43,984 bases of DNA from JADZAA01 sp039810485 (GTDB lineage: Bacteria; Bacteroidota; Ignavibacteria; Kapaibacteriales; UBA961), in NCBI GenBank assembly GCA_039810485.1, contig JBDHXA010000014.1, positions 1 through 43,984 of the forward strand, read 5' to 3'. A program made the position numbers and the translations under genes. The notes beneath the pieces are model-generated. The model made no database searches and was not told the origin of the DNA. It saw only the letters and a list, made by a program, of their open reading frames with translations. Shown piece after piece: positions 8,034 to 18,100 of the stretch; the stretch's first letter is position 1; every line of letters starts with the position of its first letter.

Positions 8034-10478
8034 ATGCAGCCGCAGGGACTTACTGATGAGCAGGCCGAGCGATTATGGGCAGAAGGCAAGGGCAATACCT
8101 TTGAGTCGCGACACTCGAAATCTACTCGCAAGATTATTTACGAAAATATATTTTCGGGCAATAATCTTATCATGCTTATAGTTATAGGCGGATTATATGC
8201 GGCATTTCTTTCGTTTGCTGATCCTCGTCTGCTGATGGATAGTGCTGGCATCGTCATGGTATTTATCGTTAATTCGATTGTTGCGATAATACAAGAACTT
8301 CGCGCCCGTACATTGCTGGAAAAAGCGCGTTTGATGCTGCCGCAATCCGTTTCTGTTATCCGGGATGGCAAGAAAAAGGAAATATCCCAAGAGCGCGTTG
8401 TGAAAGGCGATGTGCTATCTGTGCATCGTGGTGATTACGTTCCGGTTGATGGAACTATTTTAGTTTCCAACTCCTTAGAAGCAGACGAGTCCTTATTGAC
8501 CGGAGAATCGCTGCCAATTATAAAAACAGAAGGCGACACTGTTTTTTCAGGAAGTTTCTGCGTTTCAGGCAGCGCTTTATTTGTTGCCGAGAAAGTTGGC
8601 AAAAACTCACTTGCTGCTTCTATCACAGATCTTGCGCGCAAATATAAATTTGTAACAACACCTTTGCAGCGCAATTTAAATCGAATATTTATTGCTTCTT
8701 TTATTATAGCGTTAATTGCTGTTGGCGTTGAAATTATGTTTCGACATGAAGAATTATTTACAGATGTAGATTTTATTCGTAGAATTGCAGCTGTTATTTT
8801 GTCGCTTCTGCCGGGTGGATTGATCTTTTTTTCAACGGTTACATTTGCAGTTGGCGTTTGGCGTGTGTCGCGTCTTGGCGCTGTGGTTCAGAAATTAAAT
8901 GCGATTGAGTCATTTTCTACCGTAACAACCGTTTGCATGGACAAAACGGGAACGCTCACGCAAAATGCAATTACAATTCACAGTATTAGTCCGACTGGAG
9001 ATTATTCGAAAGAAGAAGCTGAGCTTCTTGCAGGCACTTTTGCTCGTCTTTGCAATAATCCAAATGCGACAATCAATGCTCTGATGGGATTAACACCTGA
9101 CCTTGACGCATCGTTATTATATGAAATGCCTTTTAGTTCGGCGCGAAAATACAGCGCATTGCAAATTCGAAGTCGCGGCAAAGACAGATTGTTAATTCTG
9201 GGAGCGCCGGAAATTCTTTGTGCAGACAGCGAGGAAATCCTTGAAATACTATCCGAAGAATCAAAACGCGGCTATCGCAATGTACTGATTGCAGAAACTG
9301 CTCAAAAAATTGCGCCAGAATATCTATCCGATGCTTTAGAATCTAAAAATATTAGGCCAATTGCAATAATATCATTGCAAGATCCGCTGCGCGAAGATGC
9401 GGCCGAAGCACTTGAATTATTCAAAAAGCAAGATATTCGGCTCAAAATTTTGTCCGGCGATCATCCAGAATCAGTATATGCAACTGTAAAGGCATCAGGA
9501 TGGAATATAGATAGAGATGACATTATATTCGGAAAAAAACTCGACAAATTAAACGAAATTGAATTTGAACAAACCGCCCATAAATACGACATTTTTGCTC
9601 GATTATCCCCTGAGCATAAACTACGCATAATAAAGGCGCTAAATAAAAAGAATACGCGCACTGCAATGATTGGCGACGGAGTTAACGACGTGCCGGCCAT
9701 CAAGGAAGCTGCCCTGGGCATTGCAATGGAAGAAGGTAGCAGCATGACAAAAGAAATATCTGACATTATATTATTAAAAAATAAATTTTCGCTTCTTCCT
9801 TCAATATTTGCCGAAGGAAATAATATTATATCAACTGTTTTATTAATATCAGAGTTATATCTTGTAAAAAATATAATAGTTTTATTGTTAAGCTTATTGA
9901 GAACAATAGGAGTAACCGGATTTTACGACATCAGTCTCACTCCGAGAAAAACAGCATTGCTCACTACTGCTGGCGTTGCTTTGCCTGCTTATTGCATAGC
10001 GCTGTGGAACAGCCGAACAGAACCACAGAGGCGATTTTTCAAAGAATTATTTGGTGCTTTGATATTTACTCTGATCGGAGTTTCTGCTGCTTTAATTTTT
10101 GCAGAGCAGATTACCGTGCGATTTTATTCAGACACTCTTTGTCCGCCGTGCTGCCACTTACATTTCGATCAAGGTTCAAATGTAGTTGAGGAAGTAGTCC
10201 CTTTCTCTGTTATTGTCTACTCGCTGATTGTAAATTTTGTAATGATTACTTTGCCAAAAAATTCAATTAAAGCAAAAGAAATTATAGGCGCCGGCATTAT
10301 CATAACTTTATTATTCAGCGTCTTTTTATGGATACCGTCCGATAATTGGCTTACGTATTTTATTCATTTATTTTATGAATTTACAGCTCTTCCAATAGTG
10401 ATAATGCCGGTGATTTTTGGGAGTGTTGCTGCCGGAACAATTATATCTTGGTTCTTACGGCGAATACTCCGCAGATAA
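8034..10478 (+). CDS. CtpE-like cation-transporting P-type ATPase
   Basis: An 814-residue inner-membrane P-type ATPase without an N-terminal metal-binding domain. Seen motifs are the actuator LTGES, the phosphorylation site CMDKTGTLT with D303, and the hinge MIGDGVNDVPA. About ten membrane segments are predicted. The fourth reads LLPGGL (P260-L263), followed by AVGVWRVSRLGAVVQKL, which resembles the Mycobacterium CtpE group implicated in calcium uptake. The family often has PEGL or PSGL here. A loop between membrane segments 7 and 8, predicted periplasmic, carries C703, C706, C707, H708 and H710 (CPPCCHLH), which could bind metal. The ion is unknown. It is the last gene of the pyrE run. Confidence 0.82.
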   Translation: MQPQGLTDEQAERLWAEGKGNTFESRHSKSTRKIIYENIFSGNNLIMLIVIGGLYAAFLSFADPRLLMDSAGIVMVFIVNSIVAIIQELRARTLLEKARLMLPQSVSVIRDGKKKEISQERVVKGDVLSVHRGDYVPVDGTILVSNSLEADESLLTGESLPIIKTEGDTVFSGSFCVSGSALFVAEKVGKNSLAASITDLARKYKFVTTPLQRNLNRIFIASFIIALIAVGVEIMFRHEELFTDVDFIRRIAAVILSLLPGGLIFFSTVTFAVGVWRVSRLGAVVQKLNAIESFSTVTTVCMDKTGTLTQNAITIHSISPTGDYSKEEAELLAGTFARLCNNPNATINALMGLTPDLDASLLYEMPFSSARKYSALQIRSRGKDRLLILGAPEILCADSEEILEILSEESKRGYRNVLIAETAQKIAPEYLSDALESKNIRPIAIISLQDPLREDAAEALELFKKQDIRLKILSGDHPESVYATVKASGWNIDRDDIIFGKKLDKLNEIEFEQTAHKYDIFARLSPEHKLRIIKALNKKNTRTAMIGDGVNDVPAIKEAALGIAMEEGSSMTKEISDIILLKNKFSLLPSIFAEGNNIISTVLLISELYLVKNIIVLLLSLLRTIGVTGFYDISLTPRKTALLTTAGVALPAYCIALWNSRTEPQRRFFKELFGALIFTLIGVSAALIFAEQITVRFYSDTLCPPCCHLHFDQGSNVVEEVVPFSVIVYSLIVNFVMITLPKNSIKAKEIIGAGIIITLLFSVFLWIPSDNWLTYFIHLFYEFTALPIVIMPVIFGSVAAGTIISWFLRRILRR

Positions 10479-10521
10479 AAATCGTAAAACATAATTATTT
10501 ATTATGATATTTACAGGAAAA

Positions 10522-10529
10522 TATCTTTG
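10522..10529 (+). promoter_or_regulatory. Candidate -7 box before prfC
   Basis: TATCTTTG matches TAnnTTTG exactly, 59 bases before the prfC ATG. No TTTG is present at about 20 bases upstream, only TTAT-type sequence. The call therefore rests on the -7 box alone. Confidence 0.3.
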
Positions 10530-10588
10530 CCGCTATCAGCTTGACAATACAAATAATTGACTGCTAAACATACTGATTTATACTATCA

Positions 10589-12166
10589 ATGACAGATCTT
10601 CAACAAGAAATTGCGCGGCGAAGAACGATTGCCATAATATCGCATCCTGATGCCGGAAAAACAACGCTTACAGAAAAACTGTTGCTTTATTCTGGAGCAA
10701 TACGCATTGCTGGCAATGTAACTGGCGGCAAACGAGCTTCAACAACATCCGATTGGATGGGGATTGAGCAGGAGCGCGGTATTTCCGTTTCTTCAAGCGC
10801 TATGCGAGTGGAATATGACGGCAGTTTGCTTAATATTTTAGATACGCCCGGACACCAAGATTTTAGCGAAGACACGTATAGAACTCTTATGGCTGTTGAT
10901 TGTGCAATTATGCTTCTTGATGCCGGAAAAGGTGTTGAAGCGCAAACAATTAAACTTTTCAAGGTGTGTCGCGAACGCGGCATTCCGATTATCACATTTA
11001 TCAATAAAATGGACAGGCCTGCCTTATCGCCATTTGAATTATTAGATAATGTGGAAACAGTGTTAAATATTACTGCTGTGCCTATGACATGGCCAGTGGG
11101 AGACGGCTCAGAATTTCGCGGTGTGTATGATCGAAGCGCTCGTCAATTCCATTTTTTTGAAAAAACTGTCGGTGGAATGTATCGCGCACCTGTTACAATG
11201 TCAAGTATTCAGGATGTTGCTGTAGCATCGCAGCTTGGCAGCTCAGCACATGCCAAACTTATAGAAGATATAGAGCTTGTTGAGGGAGCATTGCCAGAAT
11301 TTGTAAAAGAAGAATTTCTTGCAGAAAAGATAACCCCTGTATTTTTCGGCAGTGCAATTAGTAATTTTGGAGTTGAGAATTTTTTGCAGCAATTAATAGA
11401 ACTTGCTCCATCGCCGCAGCCAATTACTTCAAATATTGGAATAATTGAGCCGGATTTTGATATGTTTTCTGGATTTATTTATAAAATACAGGCAAACATG
11501 AATAAATCTCATAGGGACCGCATTGCATTTTTGAGAATTGTAAGCGGAAAATTTACTCGCGGTATGGCGGTAATCCATGTTCGTACCAAACGAGAAGCAA
11601 AACTTAATTATCCTTTTCAGATTTTTGGACAAGACAGAAATATAATTGACGAGGCATTCCCGGGAGATGTGATAGGTCTTACAAATCCGGGCATGTTTTC
11701 TGTTGGCGATGTGCTCAGCAACGATAAAGAATATTCTATACCTCAATTTCCAAGATTTGCACCGGAAATATTTGCAAAGGTTGTTCCGTCAAGCGGTTCT
11801 ATTGGAAAAAGCTTTCGCAAAGGTATAGAACAGCTAGGCGAAGAAGGCGTTATACAAATATTTACTGATGCACAACGCTCCCCTTATCCATTAGCTGCAG
11901 CAGTAGGTGAGCTGCAATTGCAAGTATTCCAATGGCGCATGGAGTCTGAATACAATGAGCGTGTACAATTGGAGAGACAGCCATATACACGCATGCGCTG
12001 GGTAAGCGGTGCAGACAAGCCGCAGACGTCTTTTGGCACTCTTGCTTACGATGAATTAGATCGTCTGGTAATTATGTTCAAAAATGATTGGGAGTTAAAT
12101 TATACTGCAGAGCGTTCGAAAGGCATAGTATTTTTAGAAAGTCCGCCCAAAAGCTCAAATCAATAA
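10589..12166 (+). CDS. prfC: Peptide chain release factor 3
   Basis: Translational GTPase that removes RF1/RF2 from the ribosome after peptide release. The N-terminal GTPase domain shows the P-loop SHPDAGKTT (about residues 18-26), the switch region ending QERGISVSSS, the DTPGHQDF motif and NKMD. The following domain II and RF3 C-terminal domain (with FAPEIFAKVVP and GVIQIFTD) confirm RF3 rather than EF-G. The length (525 residues) is typical. It is followed convergently by the minus-strand GH2-like gene with only 23 bases between them. RF2 is also encoded in this window at 35591-36695. Confidence 0.96.
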   Translation: MTDLQQEIARRRTIAIISHPDAGKTTLTEKLLLYSGAIRIAGNVTGGKRASTTSDWMGIEQERGISVSSSAMRVEYDGSLLNILDTPGHQDFSEDTYRTLMAVDCAIMLLDAGKGVEAQTIKLFKVCRERGIPIITFINKMDRPALSPFELLDNVETVLNITAVPMTWPVGDGSEFRGVYDRSARQFHFFEKTVGGMYRAPVTMSSIQDVAVASQLGSSAHAKLIEDIELVEGALPEFVKEEFLAEKITPVFFGSAISNFGVENFLQQLIELAPSPQPITSNIGIIEPDFDMFSGFIYKIQANMNKSHRDRIAFLRIVSGKFTRGMAVIHVRTKREAKLNYPFQIFGQDRNIIDEAFPGDVIGLTNPGMFSVGDVLSNDKEYSIPQFPRFAPEIFAKVVPSSGSIGKSFRKGIEQLGEEGVIQIFTDAQRSPYPLAAAVGELQLQVFQWRMESEYNERVQLERQPYTRMRWVSGADKPQTSFGTLAYDELDRLVIMFKNDWELNYTAERSKGIVFLESPPKSSNQ

Positions 12167-12189
12167 TTTCGTTTTTCTTGATAATATTT

Positions 12190-14835
12190 CTATATCGCAA
12201 TTACAGAATTAAAATATTCAAGAAACGGCAGAGCGCCGGTTCGTGCAAGCCAAAATGCAACAATGCTGCCAGAGACAACAGAAATAATAATAACACCTGC
12301 GCTATATACGTAAATTGGCTGTATGTCAAACACAACGGTGGCAGCTTTAAGCGTGCGATAGACACACCAGCCGAGCATGATAATTACAAGAAACTCGAGC
12401 CATGCAATTGAATTATATATAGCAAGCAATTTATAAAGTCCAATCGAAAAAGGCAGCAGAAGAACAGCTGGAAGTGCGCACCAAACAGCGATAGCCAGCG
12501 TATCGGTAAAATATATTTTCTCTGGTAAAAATACCGATGATATGCGAAGTAGCAAAGCTGTGAAGAAAAATACCGTAAAGACAATGCCGCTGAATACTAT
12601 CAACGATAATACCGGCGACCAAAGAACAGGTTGAATAATGCCGGATAAATTGTTGGATTGTAGCAGAGTAACAACTAAGTATTCGGTTCTGATGTCTGAC
12701 CGAAAATAATAAAATACACTTGCGAACAACAGCCCAATTGTTCCGGCAATGATAACACCAAGAACAATAGTATGCAAAGTGCTTAGGAGGCGCTGGTCGC
12801 GTATATCAGCATAAAAATTAAATGGCCGAAGCAAAGCTCGTAAAATATATTCGCGAAAACGCCGGAATCGGCTTAACAGCAATAAAAAAGAAATTCCAAG
12901 AGTAAGTCCAACGCCAATAAACAAGAAAGGCGAGTTCTCGGCATATGAACCTGCTTTAAGCAATGGCTCTTTTTCGTCGTTAAGCAGTGCTTTTAGCATA
13001 AAAAACGATACTCTCTGCTGGCGTTGGATGTCTACAATTCCAGCTGTGCAAACAAATGGGTCTTCGGCATTTGTAGATAATATATGTCTGGCTGTTTGAT
13101 AATCGTTGAAAGTCCACACTATGCTGCCGGCAACATTTGCAGCGCCGCACTCTCGATAGCAATCACGAATGTATTGCGCTTGAGATTCGAGAGAAAGAGG
13201 ATCTGTATATCCATGCTGTTGATTGCTTGGTTGAACCATTTTGCCAAAGGTTACCATTATAGGCAGCTTGTTGGAAAGTGAAATTAAGCGTTCCATTTCA
13301 GAGCGAAACGAAACGCCAGGAATCCATCGCCCGTCAGAGCGAAAACAAAGGAAATCAAGACCTTCTGTTGAAATAATCTTAGCTCCGAAGCGTACTGTTT
13401 TAAAGAGAAGTTTATCGGAAATTGGACGTATATTTTTAACGATTGTGCTTTGGTATTGTTGAAATTCTTTTGTGCCCTCTTGAGCACCGTCAGAAATACA
13501 TATTCCGGCAAATGCAGGGTCTTTGTCGAAAGCATTGATGAGACGCTGCGCTGTATTGGTCATTCGCACTATTGTTTCGTCTGAGGCGAGAAATTGATGC
13601 GGCAGATCATATACAGGAAGATCTAATAACACGAAAATGCCGTAGCGATTGCATAATTCCATAAAGTATGGATGAGTTTGCGTGTAGCGTACACGAACTA
13701 AATTGATCCCAAGAGTTTTGAATATTTGTATGTCACGCTCAATCTCGCGGGCAGACATAGTCATGCCATTATATCCGTATTGTTCAGTATACTCTATGCC
13801 CTTGAGTTGACGTAAATTTCCATTAATTAAAAATTGTGAGGCATCTGATTGTGAAGCAGCGCGAATTTCTCGAAACCCAATATGCGTTTCGAATTCATCT
13901 ATTGTTTGCGAAGCATAAGAGATTTTTATTTTCAAATTATATAAAGTTGGATTTTCTGGCGACCAGAGTTCAGGCAAATTAATTTTTAAAGAAAATTTTA
14001 CTGGAACGGAGCGATCGCGCTCAATAGTTACTTGCTGTTCTGAAGCTGTCGCAGCAGTCGCATTCCCTGCACGGCGAATTTCCGCTGAAACCGTAATAGG
14101 AAGTTTTTTTAGAATAGCAGTTGTCGCTGTATCGGAAGACATGCCCGAAAGACGCTCGATTGCTCCTGATATAACGCTTGCAGATATAGTTGCTTCACAC
14201 GAACTAAACTGATTGTTGAAAGTTGCTTGCACTCTAACATCATTTGTCCAAATAGATGGAACTCCAACAAGCAATATATCTCTGACTATGCCTGAATACA
14301 ATTTTTGCGCGAATAAATGCCGCTGATTTATAACTGAGGGCGGTGTAACTGCGAGTTCTACCAAATTAGTTCCAGCTTTGATGAATCTTTCGGGTATTCT
14401 TACATAGAAAGGCGTAAGCCCTCCAAAATAGCGGCCTACATATTGTGAATTGATATACAATTCCAATTCATCACCCACTCCTAAAAAATACAGATTCCAA
14501 GCATAACGCTGAATCATGTCTTCATCAATTCTGATATTTCGTCTGAAATGAATCTTTTTCCCTTCGGTGTCAGAATACGGCAATGTTGCTACATCCCATG
14601 TAGCGCCATCGTAACTGCGCTCCCATTTGCCACCTAATGAACTTACAAATCTTGTCTGTGAATAAGTAATATCACGTATCTGCTCTTTGGTGAGCGGAGT
14701 ATACTGTGATGTAATATCCTGCGAAAAAACAGGAGTAACAATAAATGCGAGCAGAGCTGACGTAATGAAGAATAGTTGTTGCCATCTCTGATAATAATCT
14801 GAAAACAATAAAGTCATTGGCGTAATTTTGTACAT
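12190..14835 (-). CDS. Membrane-fused glycoside hydrolase family 2-like protein, probably inactive
   Basis: About 881 residues: an N-terminal signal or membrane segment, a GH2 sugar-binding jelly roll (WERSYDGATWD, then YAWNLYFLGVGDELELYIN), an immunoglobulin-like linker, a TIM-barrel resembling beta-glucuronidase (GINLVRVRYTQTHPYF, VAGSIVWTFNDYQTARHIL), and about six C-terminal membrane helices resembling Yip1-type domains. The key residues are abnormal. Where GH2 enzymes have PIIITEYG, this reads PIMVT-FG near residue 529, so the nucleophile Glu is deleted. The acid/base NE motif is replaced by ICISDGAQEG. I infer a non-catalytic, carbohydrate-binding membrane protein facing the periplasm. 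The frame opens at a TTG (14856), but a promoter box covers it, so ATG 14835 (or 14817) is preferred. Confidence 0.78.
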   Translation of the reverse strand: MYKITPMTLLFSDYYQRWQQLFFITSALLAFIVTPVFSQDITSQYTPLTKEQIRDITYSQTRFVSSLGGKWERSYDGATWDVATLPYSDTEGKKIHFRRNIRIDEDMIQRYAWNLYFLGVGDELELYINSQYVGRYFGGLTPFYVRIPERFIKAGTNLVELAVTPPSVINQRHLFAQKLYSGIVRDILLVGVPSIWTNDVRVQATFNNQFSSCEATISASVISGAIERLSGMSSDTATTAILKKLPITVSAEIRRAGNATAATASEQQVTIERDRSVPVKFSLKINLPELWSPENPTLYNLKIKISYASQTIDEFETHIGFREIRAASQSDASQFLINGNLRQLKGIEYTEQYGYNGMTMSAREIERDIQIFKTLGINLVRVRYTQTHPYFMELCNRYGIFVLLDLPVYDLPHQFLASDETIVRMTNTAQRLINAFDKDPAFAGICISDGAQEGTKEFQQYQSTIVKNIRPISDKLLFKTVRFGAKIISTEGLDFLCFRSDGRWIPGVSFRSEMERLISLSNKLPIMVTFGKMVQPSNQQHGYTDPLSLESQAQYIRDCYRECGAANVAGSIVWTFNDYQTARHILSTNAEDPFVCTAGIVDIQRQQRVSFFMLKALLNDEKEPLLKAGSYAENSPFLFIGVGLTLGISFLLLLSRFRRFREYILRALLRPFNFYADIRDQRLLSTLHTIVLGVIIAGTIGLLFASVFYYFRSDIRTEYLVVTLLQSNNLSGIIQPVLWSPVLSLIVFSGIVFTVFFFTALLLRISSVFLPEKIYFTDTLAIAVWCALPAVLLLPFSIGLYKLLAIYNSIAWLEFLVIIMLGWCVYRTLKAATVVFDIQPIYVYSAGVIIISVVSGSIVAFWLARTGALPFLEYFNSVIAI

Positions 14836-15173
14836 TAATATTAAAATCTTCGGCAAAATTAGATGTTGTTGGCTCTATTCACAAACAAAGTTCAATAAGA
14901 AAACAATGTGAAATGCATAGAACCTCGTAATTTGAGTAAAATATTTTAGCAATGCAGTCGTTTTAGCCCATTGAAATTTTCTGCATTAGTTTTTTTACTT
15001 GGAGAGCTATCGTACTTTTCTACCTCAATTTATAAAACTACTTTTCTTTTTACAGACAATAAGATTGTCGGTTGTGGCCAGCATTACAGCGCATTTCTTA
15101 TGCCAATCGCTCTATTTGTTAAAAGGCATATTATTTAATGCAGCCGCTATGAGAATTTGCAAATAAAGGGCTA
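14836..15173. other. Divergent intergenic region between GH2-like gene and sprA
   Basis: 338 bases separate two divergent genes. The minus-strand side holds the promoter at 14854-14885. On the sprA side I see only near matches to the -7 box: two copies of TACTTTTC, at about 15010 and 15040, and no exact pair. A short purine stretch (AAAGGG) precedes the sprA ATG and may serve as a ribosome binding site. No RNA gene or other open frame was recognised. Confidence 0.5.
14854..14885 (-). promoter_or_regulatory. Bacteroidota-type promoter for the GH2-like gene
   Basis: Read on the minus strand, TTTG (14885-14882) is followed by 20 bases and then TAATTTTG (14861-14854). Both elements match the Bacteroidota -33/-7 consensus at the expected spacing. 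A start near 14847 would precede the ATG at 14835 and exclude the TTG at 14856. Confidence 0.6.
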
Positions 15174-18100
15174 ATGGCAGTTGTATCGTATTTCTCATCA
15201 TTACGTTTAATATTTACGGCTGGGATCATTGTTTGCTCATTGATTTTCAGTGGTAAAATTATAGCCGCAGATTTCATTGGAGATTTTGATCATTTTTTTG
15301 CAAGAACGCCTCACATTGCCCTAAGTCGCAACCTAACTTTGAGTTTATTGCAGCTCAACCGTATGTTTGAGTCGTTTTTTTCTAATCCGGCAATTCTCGA
15401 CTCTGCAGATTCCGATCGTCCGATATTTTTCTCTATTCCATCCACCGCCCGCAATCCTTTCGGCACAACTGATTATGGCAAGCATCCGGCCTTGCCTCCG
15501 GGTTATAGAGTATCACTCACATTTGATTCGACTTTATCGAAAGCTCGCAGCTTTGAAGAAATTAACGGCATTGAAATGTCGCCGTATAAGAATCTTCCAT
15601 TAGATGATTATTTGACTTTAAGACGCGAACAACAACAGCGTCGGCTTTGGGACTCTTTAGTGGCGCAATATGATATTCGACGCTCAATGTCCGGACGCGA
15701 CTTAGCAAGCGTTATTAGTCAGGCGACAGGTCTAAATATTCCGGTTCCGCAGAATCCTATTTTCAGCATTTTCGGCAAACCTACAATAAGCATTAACGTT
15801 AGCGGCGATGTGAACTTGCGCGCCGGCTGGCGATGGGATTCTCAAAAACTAGGCGCAGCATCTGCTTTCGGTCAAACCCAGTCCGGTCCATTATTTTCAC
15901 AGGATATTAATTTGAACGTTCAAGGTAAGATTGGCGATAAACTCGGAATGAACGTAGATTGGAACACGCGTCAGCAGTTCGATTTAAACAACCGTTTCAA
16001 TATTGGCTTTACGGGAAATGATGATGATATAATAAAACGAGTTGAGTTGGGAAATGTACAATTTCCGACACCATCAACGCTTATTGGCAGCGGTCAAGCG
16101 CTTTTTGGGGTTCGGGCAGATTTCCAATTTGGTCCATTATTTCTCAAAACTGTCGCATCTCAAAGGCGCGGTGAGAGAAAATTCATACAAGTTCGCGGCG
16201 GGACTGTAAGGCAGACATTCCAGCTTCGCGCTTATGATTACGCGCGCAATCATTTTTTGTTAGATACTGTATATAAATCTGTTTTTCGCGAATATTATCG
16301 CAATGCAGTTCCCGTCATACCTCCAAGCGCGTCACAAAATCGAGTAAAAGAGATTGAAGTTTGGGAATCTACCGGAGATGTGCGTGAACAGGCAACTGCC
16401 ACAGAAGCGCGGCTTTATGCAGAATTGCCACCCCTGAATACTACAGCCGGTCAACGTTATCCTGATTCTATGAAGCGCTCGGTGCCAATAGCCGGCCAAA
16501 TCGAGGGCGGCAAATACGTTAAATTAGAATCAAATCGCTACTTCTACGATCCTGACTTAGGGCGGCTTACCATTCTAAATATGCGCTCGGACCGCACTTA
16601 CGGCGTCGGATATCGTATCGAAGCGCTTACTCCATCGCCGGACGATGACCTTAGCTATGGAATGATGATTCGCGAGCGAAATGAAAAAGATACTATGATA
16701 CTAAAACTAGTAACTCGCCCAAACGTTCAGCCGGGTTTTAAGTCGTTATGGGCCAGACAACTCAGAAATATTTACAATACAGGTCAAACAAATGTAAATC
16801 TATCTGACGCTAAAATTAATGTATGGTATTTGCGGAAAAATAATGATTCGTCTGATGTGCTTGACGGAGCACCTGATAAAGTAGTAACAATTTTACGAGT
16901 TGACCAAGTTAATAATGGAACCGGAGCACCGCCGCCCGACGGCAAATTTGACCTTGGCGCACCACCGACAGCAGCAGCTCAAGCAACCAGTTTCCAATCG
17001 TCAACTCCGGGCAGCACGATGAATCAAGCGCAAGCACAGCAAGGCTCTGCATTTTTCAATCCAGTTAGAGGTGAAATACTCTTCCCAAATTTAGAGCCGT
17101 TTCGCGATGGTCTGCGTGAATATTTTAAGAAAATTGGCAATCCTCAGTTAGCTGAAGAATATGTATTTGATGCTGTATATGACACTACTGTGGAAGTTGC
17201 GCGTTTGCAAACAGCACGGGACAGATTTGTTATTTCGGGAGAAGCAACAGGCACTTCCCAAGGCGGAGGCAACCGTATTGCATTAGGTGCTTGGAATATA
17301 GCGCCCGGCAGCGTGCGAGTGTCTCTCGACGGAACTCCGCTCAGAGAAAACACAGATTATGTGGTTGAATACTATTCAGGTATTCTTACAATGTTGAATC
17401 CAAGAGCATTGCTTCCAACCGCAAATTTACACGTTGAGCTTGAGCAAGCAGATCAATTTACAACATCTACAAAGACGATGCTTGGCGTTCGAGCCGATAT
17501 GCAGCTCTATAAATCTCGAACAACCACGAGCAATATAGGCATGACTTTTATGCTGTACAATCAATCGTTAATGCTCGATAGAGTGCGTTTGAATGACGAG
17601 CCTGTATCCAACTCAATGATTGGTTTTGACGGTAATTTGAATACAGAAATTCCATTTATTACAAAAGCTTTGGATGCTTTGCCTTTTCTTGACACCAAAG
17701 AAAAGTCAACTCTAAACTTACGCGGTGAAATTGCAGGAATGATCCCAACCCCAAACAAAAGACGCTCTGATATATGGTCTGATAATAATGCCGCAGTTGC
17801 ATTTCTTGATGATTTCGAAGGAGCACAGAGATATATTACTCTCAGCACATCAGGAGCGCAATGGAAACATGCTGCAATTCCGGCAGATTCTACATTATAC
17901 ATAGATGATGTGTCTCGTCGAGATCTATGGTTTAGGGGATATTCTTATTGGTTCAATTATTTTATAGGACTAACTCCACAGAATGAAGTTTATCCCAACC
18001 GTCAATTCGGACAAGGATATGCAACTATTAATGATCTAAAATTCAGATTCAATCCAAACTTTCGCGGCATTTATAATCGCAATGCAAATTTTGTAGATAC

